Assembly (NCBI GenBank): GCA_046294265.1
Contig: JBKBKC010000002.1
Location: 124,001 to 188,000, forward strand
DNA length: 64,000 nt
Source of the DNA: JBKBKC01 sp046294265
GTDB taxonomy: Bacteria > Pseudomonadota > Alphaproteobacteria > Rhodobacterales > Rhodobacteraceae
Direction of reading: 5' to 3'
In this document: piece by piece, positions 17,570-26,044 of the stretch
Layout of the letters: each line of letters starts with the position of its first letter
Numbering within the stretch: position 1 is the stretch's first letter
Program-made: the position numbers and the translations under genes
Notes under the pieces: generated by a model
Told to the model about the DNA's origin: nothing
Databases searched by the model: none
The model's input: the letters and a program-made list of their open reading frames with translations, nothing else

Positions 17570-20047
17570 ATGTCGTTGCGATTTTTCACTCTTCCCCTCT
17601 CCCTGATGGCTGCCTTCGCACTTGCCGGATGCCAAAGCTCCGAGGACAAGGCCGAGGCCTATTTCCAGTCGGGGCTGGCCCTGCTGGGGCAGGGCGATGA
17701 GGACCGGGCGATGGTCGAGTTTCGCAATGTGTTCCAGCTGGACGGGTTTCATGCGGAAGCGCGCGCGACTTATGCGGCCCTTCTGGTTGGGCGTGGCGAG
17801 CTGACCGAGGGCTATGGCCAGTATCTGCGGCTGATCGAACAGTATCCCGATACTTTCACGGCGCGCCGAGATCTGGCACGCATGGCGGTGGCGCGCGGCA
17901 ACTGGGCCGAAGTCGAACGGCATGGCCGCGCGGCGATCACCCTGGCACCCGAGGACCCGACAAGCCGGGCGCTGGGTGTGGCGCTGGCCTATCGCGCCGC
18001 GAGCATCGCGCGCGACGAACCGGGGCGGAAGGTGGCCGCCGAAGCCGCGGCGACCCTGCTTGCCGAAGCGACAGCGACGGCTGGCCCTGGCCCGGACGGA
18101 CTGCCCGATCACAACCAGATCGCGCGGCGAGTCCTGATCGACTGGCGGATTTCAGGGCCCTCGCCCGAGGCGGCCCTGCCGGATCTGGAGGCCGCCATCG
18201 CGGCCGAGCCGGGTGCCATTGATTTTCATCTGCTGAAACTTCGTTTGCTCCTGCAGACCGGGGATGACGTTGGAACCGGCGCGCATCTGCAACGCATGAT
18301 TGCGCTGTTTCCAGACAATGCCCAGGTCAGGGGCGCGCTGATCTCGTGGTTCCTGTCCCAAGACGACATTGACGGCGCCGAGGCGCTCTTGCGCGCCCAG
18401 GCGGGCGATGCGACGGGCAACCCCGAAGGCCATGCTGCGGTCATCCAGCTCTTGCAGACCGCGCGCGGCACGCAGGCAGCGCGAGACGAGATGGAACGCC
18501 TGCTATCGGCCAATGCAGGGACGCCCAACGCCGATCTTTATGGAGCGATGATCGCGGGTCTTGATTTCGAGGCAGGCAAGCGATCCGAGGCGATTGCGGC
18601 GCTCGAGACGATCCTGAAGGGTGCCACTGCTTCGGATCAGACCCTGCGGCTCAAGATCGCGCAGGCCCAGATGCTGGATGCCACCGGAAACCGGGTCGGT
18701 GCACGCGCCCGCATCGAAGAGGTGCTGGCGGAGGACGCCACGAACGTCGAGGCGCTGAAGCTGCGCGCGAGCTGGCGCATCCTTGCCGATGATCCGGGTG
18801 GTGCCATCGTTGATCTGCGCGCCGCGTTGAACCAATCGCCTCGGGATGCCTCAATCCTGACGCTGATGGCCGAAGCGCACGAGCGTGACGGCGCGGATGA
18901 CCTTGCGTCCGAGCGTCTGTCGCTGGCGGTCGAGATGTCGAACAACGGAAGCGAGGAATCGCTGCGTTATGCGAAGGCATTGATGCGCGACGGTCGCACG
19001 CAGGGGGCGGTTGCGGTGCTGATGGCGGCACGCCGCGCCAATCGCGCCGACTATAGGCTGGCGGCAGCGCTGGCCAGTATCCACATCGGCGAACGTGATT
19101 GGTCGCGCGCTTCCGAAATGGCCGATGCGTTGCGCGCGTTGCCAGAGGCTGCGGCGGCATCTGCCGCACGGGACGTGGATACGGCGGTCCTGCTCGGCCA
19201 AGACCGGCTGGAGGAGGGGCTTGCGGCACTTTCCGAACAGATCGGTGCGGAGGGGGACGGGCGTCCGGTCGCTGCGACGATCAGCGCGATGGCTCAGGCC
19301 GGACGGATGGACGAGGCGCGCACCTATCTTGACGGCCTGCAGGCAGGCAGGCCGGGTGACCGCGATCTGATGATGATCTCCGCCGGGCTGGATACCCTGC
19401 GCGGTCAGGCGGCGATGGCCGAGGCGCAGTATCGGGCCCTGATCGCGGGAACCCCAGGGGCCGAGGCGCCCGTGCGGATGCTTTACGGCCTGCTCCTTGC
19501 CAGCGGGCGGAATGACGAGGCCGTTGCCTTGATCGACACCGCGCTGGTGGCCGCGCCGGGGTCGGCGCTGTTCCGCTGGATGAAGGCAGGGCATCTGGAA
19601 CAGGCGGGCGACGTGGACGGCGCGATTGGCATTTATGAGGCGCTCTATGCCGAGGACAGCACCAATGCAGTGATCGCCAACAACCTTGCCAGCCTGATTT
19701 CGGCGCGGCGCGATGATGCCGAAAGCCTTGAGCGTGCCTTTGCAGTCGCGCGCCGGCTGCGCGGGTCAAAGGAACCCGCCTTTGCCGACACCTACGGCTG
19801 GATCGAGTTCCGGCGTGGCAATCTTGATGAGGCGCTACGCCATCTCGAACCTGCGGCCGAGGGGCTGCCGGATGATCCGCTCGTGCAGTATCACCTTGCG
19901 CGGGCCTATGACGCGCTCGGCCGGACCGATGATGCGCGCCGCCGGTTTGCCCTTGCGATCGAGGTCGCGGGGAACGAAAGCCCGTTGCCGCAGATTGCTG
20001 AGGCAAAGACGCGGCTGACCGATCTTGGCGGCCCGCTTGGGAATTGA
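17570..20047 (+). CDS. TPR-repeat lipoprotein of the exosortase/EPS system
   Basis: An 825-residue protein beginning with a lipoprotein signal: hydrophobic core and lipobox LAGC with the lipidated Cys at residue 21. The remainder is a long series of tetratricopeptide-type helical pairs (for example AEAYFQSGLALLGQGDEDRA). Long TPR lipoproteins of this design are standard members of PEP-CTERM/exosortase polysaccharide loci and are thought to scaffold the export complex in the periplasm. AAGGG precedes the ATG. It is followed by the export protein and beta-barrel genes in the same direction. Confidence 0.87.
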   Translation: MSLRFFTLPLSLMAAFALAGCQSSEDKAEAYFQSGLALLGQGDEDRAMVEFRNVFQLDGFHAEARATYAALLVGRGELTEGYGQYLRLIEQYPDTFTARRDLARMAVARGNWAEVERHGRAAITLAPEDPTSRALGVALAYRAASIARDEPGRKVAAEAAATLLAEATATAGPGPDGLPDHNQIARRVLIDWRISGPSPEAALPDLEAAIAAEPGAIDFHLLKLRLLLQTGDDVGTGAHLQRMIALFPDNAQVRGALISWFLSQDDIDGAEALLRAQAGDATGNPEGHAAVIQLLQTARGTQAARDEMERLLSANAGTPNADLYGAMIAGLDFEAGKRSEAIAALETILKGATASDQTLRLKIAQAQMLDATGNRVGARARIEEVLAEDATNVEALKLRASWRILADDPGGAIVDLRAALNQSPRDASILTLMAEAHERDGADDLASERLSLAVEMSNNGSEESLRYAKALMRDGRTQGAVAVLMAARRANRADYRLAAALASIHIGERDWSRASEMADALRALPEAAAASAARDVDTAVLLGQDRLEEGLAALSEQIGAEGDGRPVAATISAMAQAGRMDEARTYLDGLQAGRPGDRDLMMISAGLDTLRGQAAMAEAQYRALIAGTPGAEAPVRMLYGLLLASGRNDEAVALIDTALVAAPGSALFRWMKAGHLEQAGDVDGAIGIYEALYAEDSTNAVIANNLASLISARRDDAESLERAFAVARRLRGSKEPAFADTYGWIEFRRGNLDEALRHLEPAAEGLPDDPLVQYHLARAYDALGRTDDARRRFALAIEVAGNESPLPQIAEAKTRLTDLGGPLGN

Positions 20048-20189
20048 GCATGTGTCCCCTTCGGCACAAACCCGGCCTTTCGGGTGCGATTGCCTGATTT
20101 GCCTTCCGGAACGGGCAAATGCGGCGTAGTGAAACATTAACGAGCTGCTTTTGGCCGCGACAAGAGACAGAACTCGGAGGATATATTCG

Positions 20190-20822
20190 ATGACCCTGCA
20201 ATCCACGGCGCGAGGCGGTCTGTTCAAAGCGTTCGCATCACTCATCCTGCTTCTGTCGGTCGGCGCACCTGCGCTGGCGCAGAACTCCGATTATCGGCTT
20301 CGACCGGGTGACGTGCTGCGCATTGAGGTTCTGGAAGATACTGGCCTGAACCGGACGGCACTTGTTGCCCCGGACGGCCGCATCTCGGTTCCGCTGGCCG
20401 GTTCGGTCGCGGCCAGTGGCCGCACGGTCGAATCCGTGCAGGGAGATCTGGTCGCCAAACTGTCAGGAAGCTTTGCGGCCCCTCCCACCGTATTCGTGTC
20501 CATTGACCGGATCGCCGAGCGCAGGGCCAGCACAGGCGGTGCCGGCGCTCCCGCCCGTGCCACGATCGAGGTGTTTGTGCTGGGAGAGGCCGCCAAGCCC
20601 GGCCGCCTTGAGATCCGGCGTGGCAGCACGGTGCTTGAGGCCTTCGCCCAGATGGGGGGCTTTACGAAGTTCGCGGCCAAGACCCGCGTGCAGTTGCGTC
20701 GTGGGGGCAAGATTTATGCGCTGGACTATGTGGCCATCGAGTCCGGGCGCAGCGCGGTGGGTGACACTGTGCTGGTCGCCGGTGATGTGATCCTGGTCCC
20801 CCAGCGTGCGCTTTTCGAGTAG
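20190..20822 (+). CDS. Polysaccharide export protein (Wza-like, Poly_export plus SLBB)
   Basis: A 210-residue secreted protein with a signal peptide cleaved near ALAQNS. The segment DYRLRPGDVLRIEVLED is the polysaccharide-export domain, and VFVLGEAAKPGRLEIRRGST is an SLBB repeat. It is shorter than E. coli Wza and has no lipobox cysteine, as in many exosortase-associated versions. It should line the periplasmic route from the Wzz complex to the outer membrane. GGAGG lies 9 bases before the ATG, the best ribosome binding site in this arm. Confidence 0.87.
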   Translation: MTLQSTARGGLFKAFASLILLLSVGAPALAQNSDYRLRPGDVLRIEVLEDTGLNRTALVAPDGRISVPLAGSVAASGRTVESVQGDLVAKLSGSFAAPPTVFVSIDRIAERRASTGGAGAPARATIEVFVLGEAAKPGRLEIRRGSTVLEAFAQMGGFTKFAAKTRVQLRRGGKIYALDYVAIESGRSAVGDTVLVAGDVILVPQRALFE

Positions 20823-20922
20823 TGTAGCAAGATCGGCAACGCCGTTTTCGCTGGGCGGAGATGCGTGACGACCAAGAAAAACAGGCCGGAAAATCCGGTC
20901 GGGCAGACGGCAGCAGGATCGC

Positions 20923-22182
20923 ATGACGGAACGGGCATCGGACGCGGCAGGTACGGGTTTGGCGTGTGGTTTTCCGCGCGCCTTGACATGGGCTGTGGTT
21001 CTGACGCTTCCGGGCCCGATTTTCGCGCAGGACGCACCTGGCGGACGCCAGATCACGTTTGGAATCGACAGCCGCCTGATCGCGCAGCAAAACGCCAACC
21101 TTGCGCCGGGCGGCAAGGTGCGGACGGCCGAGTCCAACACGCGGCTGTCGCTTGGTCTGCGCAGCGAGACACCGGCCTCTTTCGTCGCTCTCGATGCCTC
21201 CGGCCGGCTCCGGTTCGTCGGGCGCGTTGGAAGTGGCGCAACCGGCCAGCGCAACGCGCTGACCGATCCCAGCATCACCCTCAGCTTTGGCAGTGAGGCG
21301 GCTGCGTCCTCGATCGCCGGTTCCGCCTTTCTGCGCGAAACCGACCTGTCGCAGGATGCAACCATAGACCCCTTCCTGCCCCCCGTCGGCACGCAGCGCC
21401 GCGTGGGCGGCAACCTGTCCTATCGCTGGGGCGAAAATCGGCGCGTGAGCTTTGGACTGTCAGCGGGCTTTGCCGATACGACCTACCGGGATGCCCCCGG
21501 CCAGACCGACAATCGCCGGTTAGACCTCGGGGGCGATGTGCGACTTGATCTGACCGAAGTGGCGCAGCTTACCTTTGGTGTATCGCGATCGGGTTTCGCA
21601 CCGGCAGGAGGGGCCGCGCGCGAGACTGCTGCGTTCACCACCGATCTTGTGATTGATCGCCCGCGCGGACCGGTCACGATCTCCGCTGCCGTGACGGACA
21701 CGCCCGATGGCACGCGCACCGCGCTGTCGGTCGGGCGCAGGCTGGAATTGCCTGATGGGATCATTGCGGCAAAGGTCGGCGTCACACGCGGGGTCACCGG
21801 AAAATTCGGAGTGACCGGCGAGCTTGGTTATTCCCGCGACCTGCCGGATGGCCGCATATCCTTGGCATTGTCGCGCAGCGTGCTGGCAAACGAGGATGAT
21901 GCCGAAGTCACCCAGACCCGCGCCAGCCTCGGCTTTGGGCGCGAACTGACCGACCGGACGCGCCTGCTTGTCGAGCTTGGGCTGGGCGAAAGCCGCGCAA
22001 GCGGCACGGGCACTGACATCCGCAGTGGCACCTTCGCGGTCATCCTGTCGCAAGACCTTGATACGAACTGGGCCCTCGATGCCGGCTATCAACTGCGGGC
22101 GCGCAGGGTGACGGGGCAAGCCTCTGCCACCAACGGCGCAATCTTCATCGGGCTCCGGCGGCAGTTTGTGGCGACTTACTGA
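20923..22182 (+). CDS. Outer-membrane beta-barrel protein of the EPS locus
   Basis: A 419-residue protein with a signal peptide ending near IFAQDA. The mature part is made of alternating amphipathic strands (TRLSLGLRSET, RRVGGNLSYRWGENRRVSFG, GIFVALSQ-like), and it ends with a terminal aromatic-containing strand (FIGLRRQFVATY), as outer-membrane barrels do. In exosortase/EPS loci a barrel of this size follows the export protein and is believed to be the outer-membrane exit channel. No conserved catalytic site is seen. It starts 100 bases after the export gene in the same direction. Confidence 0.75.
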   Translation: MTERASDAAGTGLACGFPRALTWAVVLTLPGPIFAQDAPGGRQITFGIDSRLIAQQNANLAPGGKVRTAESNTRLSLGLRSETPASFVALDASGRLRFVGRVGSGATGQRNALTDPSITLSFGSEAAASSIAGSAFLRETDLSQDATIDPFLPPVGTQRRVGGNLSYRWGENRRVSFGLSAGFADTTYRDAPGQTDNRRLDLGGDVRLDLTEVAQLTFGVSRSGFAPAGGAARETAAFTTDLVIDRPRGPVTISAAVTDTPDGTRTALSVGRRLELPDGIIAAKVGVTRGVTGKFGVTGELGYSRDLPDGRISLALSRSVLANEDDAEVTQTRASLGFGRELTDRTRLLVELGLGESRASGTGTDIRSGTFAVILSQDLDTNWALDAGYQLRARRVTGQASATNGAIFIGLRRQFVATY

Positions 22183-22341
22183 CATCCGACCCCGGCAGGC
22201 ATGGAACGACGTGGGCGGTTCAGCAGTTGACGATGCAGTGCCTTTCGCGCCGTCCAATGGCGCTGTCATATCCCGCCGCCAAATCCCTCTGTTGCGGTTG
22301 TAGGGATCAATCATCCGTGCCGTCATGATGGAGCCTGCCCC

Positions 22342-23946
22342 ATGCCCACCCTCACCGGCCAGACGCGCAGCCGTCCGATCCCAGCCCTTTCGCGCAGCCA
22401 TCAGGGCCTTGCCTGGTTCATCCTTCTTGTGGCGGCGTCCGTGCCGGTGTTCTGGTTCGGATTCGTCTCGCTCGGCGCGGCCTGGATCACGCCGGAATAC
22501 AGCCACGGCCCGCTGATCCCGGTCATCTCTCTGTATCTGTTCCTGCGCGAACTGCGCCAGACGCGCGCCGCCGACCCCATGGCGCCGGTAACCCGCTGGC
22601 CCGGCATCGCGCTGATCGGTTTTGCGCTGGCCTTCGGCATCTTCGGCAATCTGGTCAGGATCCCCGATCTTGTGACCTATGCCTTCATCCTGTGGGTGGG
22701 TGGGGTCGTCCTTGTCACGATGGGCTGGTCGCGCGGGCGTCGGCACCAGCTTCCCGTGCTGCACCTCGTGTTCATGCTGCCACTGCCGCAGTTCATCTAC
22801 TGGAAGCTCACGATCTTTCTGCAGCTCATCTCGTCGCAGCTTGGAGTGTGGTTCATCGACCTTGCCGGGATCCCGGTGTTTCTGGAAGGCAACATCATCG
22901 ACCTTGGGGTTTACAAGCTACAGGTGGCCGAGGCCTGCTCGGGCCTGCGCTACCTGTTCCCGATCCTGTCGTTCTCTTACCTTTTTGCGATCCTCTATCG
23001 CGGACCGATGTGGCACAAGGCGGTGCTCTTGCTGATGGCGGCCCCTTTGACAGTGTTCATGAATTCTTTCCGGATCGGGATGATCGGCATCCTGGTCAAC
23101 AGCTACGGGATCGGCCAGGCCGAGGGGTTTTTGCACTTCTTCGAAGGCTGGGTGATCTTCGGCGCCTGTGTCGGCCTTCTGTTCCTGCTGGCCATCGCGC
23201 TGCAACGCCTTACCCCCAACCCGTTGCCTCTGTCGCAGACCATTGACCTCGACACGGCCGGATTTGGCGCCCAACTGGCCCGGCTGCAAAGCATTGCGCC
23301 CGCGCGCGGGCTGGTTGTGGCGGCACTCTTGTCCGTCGTAATTGCGGCGGCCTTCACCCTGTCGCCACCGCCGCCGCGCGAGGATGTGGAGCGGGACGGC
23401 TTTGCCCTCTTTCCGCGCGGCATCGGCGACTGGTCGGGCGTGCCCAACACGCTGGATCCGGCCACGGTGGCGGTGCTGAGCCCCACTGACTACATTGACG
23501 CCACCTATGCCGCTGCGGGCGAGGCGCAGCCCGTCAACTTTTTCTCTGCCTTCTATCAAAAGCAGACCGAGGGCTCTGCGATCCATTCGCCCGAAGTCTG
23601 CCTGCCCGTTGGCGGGTGGGAAGTTTTCTCGATCACCCCCCATGCCGTCTCGCTGCCTGGCACGGTCTATGGCGATTTTATCGTGAACCGTGCCGTGATC
23701 CAGAAAGGCCTGTCCCGGCAGCTCGTCTATTACTGGTTCGAACAGCGTGGCACCCGGATGACCAACGACTTTGCGGTCAAGATCAGCGTGCTGCGCGACA
23801 GCCTGACGCGCGGGCGGTCGGACGGTGCGCTGGTGCGGTTTGTCACCCCCATAGGGCCACGCGAAAGTGAGGCCGAGGCCGAGGCGCGCATGGAGCGGTT
23901 CATGGCAGCGCTTCTGCCCAGACTGCCGCGCTTCGTTCCCGAGTGA
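22342..23946 (+). CDS. xrtD: Exosortase XrtD (VPLPA-CTERM-specific), with C-terminal EpsI domain
   Basis: A 534-residue membrane protein. Residues about 20-310 form the multi-spanning exosortase domain with the catalytic residues in place: Cys199 in ACSGLRYL, Arg244 in NSFRIGM and His265 in FLHFFEGW. After residue 320 comes a soluble EpsI-like domain (FPRGIGDWSG, HSPEVCLPVGGW), the fusion typical of exosortase D. It is a cysteine transpeptidase-like enzyme that processes proteins bearing VPLPA-type C-terminal signals at the inner membrane. A matching substrate lies in the same cluster. Its TGA overlaps the GTG start of a rhomboid protease gene. Confidence 0.88.
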   Translation: MPTLTGQTRSRPIPALSRSHQGLAWFILLVAASVPVFWFGFVSLGAAWITPEYSHGPLIPVISLYLFLRELRQTRAADPMAPVTRWPGIALIGFALAFGIFGNLVRIPDLVTYAFILWVGGVVLVTMGWSRGRRHQLPVLHLVFMLPLPQFIYWKLTIFLQLISSQLGVWFIDLAGIPVFLEGNIIDLGVYKLQVAEACSGLRYLFPILSFSYLFAILYRGPMWHKAVLLLMAAPLTVFMNSFRIGMIGILVNSYGIGQAEGFLHFFEGWVIFGACVGLLFLLAIALQRLTPNPLPLSQTIDLDTAGFGAQLARLQSIAPARGLVVAALLSVVIAAAFTLSPPPPREDVERDGFALFPRGIGDWSGVPNTLDPATVAVLSPTDYIDATYAAAGEAQPVNFFSAFYQKQTEGSAIHSPEVCLPVGGWEVFSITPHAVSLPGTVYGDFIVNRAVIQKGLSRQLVYYWFEQRGTRMTNDFAVKISVLRDSLTRGRSDGALVRFVTPIGPRESEAEAEARMERFMAALLPRLPRFVPE

Positions 23947-24608
23947 GCGGGCAGCCAGCACGCGCGGGCGCCCTCGCCATGCTGTGGTTCCTGAGCGCGC
24001 TGATCTTGCTGCCCGAAGCGCTGCTGATCGGTGCCGATCTGGGGCTGTGGGGCAGCCCGAGCTGGCGTCCGCTGGCCTATCAGTGGGGCGGTTTCTGGGC
24101 CGGGCTCTGGCATGGATGGCAGCCGAACTATCCCGCGCAGCCGGTGGCGATGCTACTGCTCTATCCGCAGCTGCATGCCGGGCCGTGGCACATGCTGGGC
24201 AATCTCGCGGGGCTCTGGGTGGTGGGCGGCGCGATCCGGCGGCGGTGTGGCGGGGCGGGCCTCGCCCTTCTGTGGGTCGCCGGGGCCGTCGCGGGGGGGG
24301 TGGTCTTTGGCCTTCTGTCGCGCAGCGCGGCACCGATGGTTGGGGCGTCTGGCGCGGTCTTTTCGCTTGTCGGGGCATGGGCATGGTTCGACGCACAGAC
24401 CTGCCCGCCCGGCCTTCGCCGCTGGGGGCGCCTTGCGGGGCTGGGCTTCATAGGGATCGTGGTCAATGTTGCGATGGGCGTCCTGACTGCTGGCGGCATC
24501 GCCTGGCAGACGCACCTTGGCGGTGCGCTGGCGGGGGTTGCCCTTGCCAGCATCGTGTTTGCAAATGGGCGGCCCCTCGCAGGACCGCCCGATCTTGGTA
24601 AGAAATAA
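23943..24608 (+). CDS. Rhomboid-family intramembrane serine protease
   Basis: A 221-residue protein with six hydrophobic segments. The catalytic dyad is visible: Ser136 in GASGAVFSL and His191 in WQTHLGGAL; the loop HAGPWHMLGNLAGLWVVG matches the H-x-x-x-N motif region of rhomboids. These enzymes cleave membrane helices. The GTG start overlaps the stop of the exosortase gene (GTGA), so the two are co-translated, which suggests a joint role in trimming or clearing sorting-signal helices. It is not evidently a rhombosortase, since no GlyGly-CTERM substrate is visible. Confidence 0.85.
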   Translation: MSGQPARAGALAMLWFLSALILLPEALLIGADLGLWGSPSWRPLAYQWGGFWAGLWHGWQPNYPAQPVAMLLLYPQLHAGPWHMLGNLAGLWVVGGAIRRRCGGAGLALLWVAGAVAGGVVFGLLSRSAAPMVGASGAVFSLVGAWAWFDAQTCPPGLRRWGRLAGLGFIGIVVNVAMGVLTAGGIAWQTHLGGALAGVALASIVFANGRPLAGPPDLGKK

Positions 24609-24613
24609 GGCGA

Positions 24614-25096
24614 TCAGACGTTGTTGCGGCGGCGGCGCTGGGCAGCAAAGCTACCAAGCGCGGCAAGCGGCCGCAGACCCCCCGCCGGCGCCGGAACGAC
24701 CGAGGGCACATCCCTGGCGCTGAAACCGCCGCTGCCGAAATCGCTTCGTGCAGGATAACCGCCGAATGCGTTGCAATCGCTCGAGATTGTGTTCGTGTCC
24801 ATCGTCACCGCACCCACCAGTGCGAGGGCGCGTCCACGCAGGATCGACGCACGTGTTGCAAGGGTGATCGACGGATCCGCGATGATGTTGCCGGCGAACA
24901 TCGTGCCAGTGCCCAAACTGGCCGAACTGCCGACTTTCCAGAAAATACCGATTTCCCGCACCGCAAAACTTTCGGCATTGGAAAGGGCCGTTGCCACCGA
25001 AGCTGCTTTGCTGTCCGCAGATACCAGCGTGGTCCGGGCCACCGTCAGGATTTCGGGCGATGTCAGGAGATTATGTTTCATGTGTGCTTTTTGCAT
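24614..25096 (-). pseudogene. Degraded DUF3494 (ice-binding-like) protein with VPAPA-CTERM-like tail
   Basis: A 160-residue reading frame whose middle (FWKVGSSASLGTGTMFAGNI, ITLATRASILRGRALALVGA, VTMDTNTI) is the C-terminal beta-helix of DUF3494/ice-binding-like adhesin proteins. That family is normally 200 residues or more with a signal peptide. Here the first 60 residues do not match and there is no signal peptide or ribosome binding site. The end, VVPAPAGGLRPLAALGSF then QRRRRNN, looks like an exosortase sorting signal with an arginine inside the helix, i.e. decayed. It sits between the exosortase operon and an insertion sequence, and is probably a remnant of a sorted surface protein. Confidence 0.6.
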
Positions 25097-25183
25097 GCGC
25101 GGTCCGCCGCGTTACAAAAGCAACTGTTCATGTAAGAAATTGAGCCGGTCCTGCAACGCCGCGTGTTTCAGCGCTGGTTAGGG

Positions 25184-25834
25184 TCAGGGCTCGTTCTTGT
25201 TTCCTAGCCAGAACATGACGGTTGCGGCGAGGGCGATGGCAGAGAGGAAGACCTTCGGGCATCTGTCGCAGCGGGTGGCGACCCTGCGCCAGTCTTTCAG
25301 GCGGCCGAACATGATCTCGATCCGGTTGCGGTGTTTGCAGCGGCGCTCGTCGTGCTTGATGCGCTTGCCGCGCGACTTCCGGCCTAAGATGCAGGGCTTT
25401 ATCCCTTTGTCTTTCAACGCATCTCTGAACCAGTCAGCATCGTAACCCCGGTCGGCCAGCAGCCACTCCGCCTTTGGCAAACTGCCCAGCAGAGCCGCCG
25501 CCCCGATGTAGTCGCTCACCTGGCCTGCGGTCATGTAGAACCGGATCGGACGGCCATCGGCATCGGTGACGGCATGCAGCTTGGTGTTCATGCCGCCCTT
25601 GGCTCGACCAATCAGACGGCCCCGCTGGTCGTCGGCCCCCCCTTTTTTGCCCGCAGGCTGGTCGCCGTGCGATGTGCCTTCAGGTAGGTCGCGTCGATCA
25701 TCACCGTCTTCGGAAGGGCCGCCTCGGAGGCCAGACCCTCCATCATCCGAGAGAAGATGCCCCTGTCGCTCCAACGCTTCCACCGATTGTAAAGGGCCTT
25801 CGGCGGGCCATACTCCTTGGGCGCATCGCACCAC
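25184..25834 (-). CDS. IS5-family transposase, C-terminal frame (OrfB)
   Basis: This frame carries the catalytic half of an IS4/IS5-type DDE transposase: RGRLIGRAKGGMNTKLHAVTD, LLADRGYDADWFR (the second Asp) and the C-terminal RNRIEIMFGRLKDWRRVATR containing the glutamate of the Y-x2-R-x3-E-type signature. The sequence before about 25645 is in the wrong frame to be meaningful. Expression is expected by frameshifting from the upstream frame at a run of six A followed by seven G (minus strand, 25648 to 25636). The stop lies only 3 bases inside the element end. Confidence 0.85.
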   Translation of the reverse strand: MVRCAQGVWPAEGPLQSVEALERQGHLLSDDGGSGLRGGPSEDGDDRRDLPEGTSHGDQPAGKKGGADDQRGRLIGRAKGGMNTKLHAVTDADGRPIRFYMTAGQVSDYIGAAALLGSLPKAEWLLADRGYDADWFRDALKDKGIKPCILGRKSRGKRIKHDERRCKHRNRIEIMFGRLKDWRRVATRCDRCPKVFLSAIALAATVMFWLGNKNEP

Positions 25835-25971
25835 CGCAAGCCATTGCGATTGACGAAGATAATACCGCTCAGGACACGCCGGTCATCGACCCGCGGCATA
25901 CCGTGGCTCTTCGGGAAGAACGGCCGAAGCCCGGCTATCGGTGCGTCCGTCAGCCAGAAGAGATTGCTCAT
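25612..25971 (-). CDS. IS5-family transposase, N-terminal frame (OrfA)
   Basis: The frame begins MSNLFWLTDAPIAGLRPFFP and contains the conserved N-terminal transposase domain (DDRRVLSGIIFVNRNGLRWC, PKEYGPPKALYNRWKRWS) up to the first catalytic Asp region (KTVMIDATYLKAHRTA). It reaches an A6G7 slippery run, after which the second frame carries the rest. The two-frame design is normal for IS427-group elements, so it is not evidence of decay. The start codon choice among several in-frame ATGs is tentative. Confidence 0.85.
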   Translation of the reverse strand: MSNLFWLTDAPIAGLRPFFPKSHGMPRVDDRRVLSGIIFVNRNGLRWCDAPKEYGPPKALYNRWKRWSDRGIFSRMMEGLASEAALPKTVMIDATYLKAHRTATSLRAKKGGPTTSGAV

Positions 25972-26044
25972 CGTCACCCCCATCAGTTCGGGAGCTTGAA
26001 CCACGCAGCCGACGCGACCTCAAGCAGATCAATCGGTCCTGACC

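Noticed and set aside
23943..24608. Rhombosortase acting on GlyGly-CTERM proteins
   Set aside because: No GlyGly-CTERM substrate is visible, and the protein has the ordinary GASG rhomboid motif; the sorting signals here are of the VPLPA type.
25184..26004. Transposase as a decayed, frameshifted pseudogene
   Set aside because: The two frames meet at an A6G7 run typical of programmed frameshifting in IS5/IS427 elements, and both ends of the element are intact.
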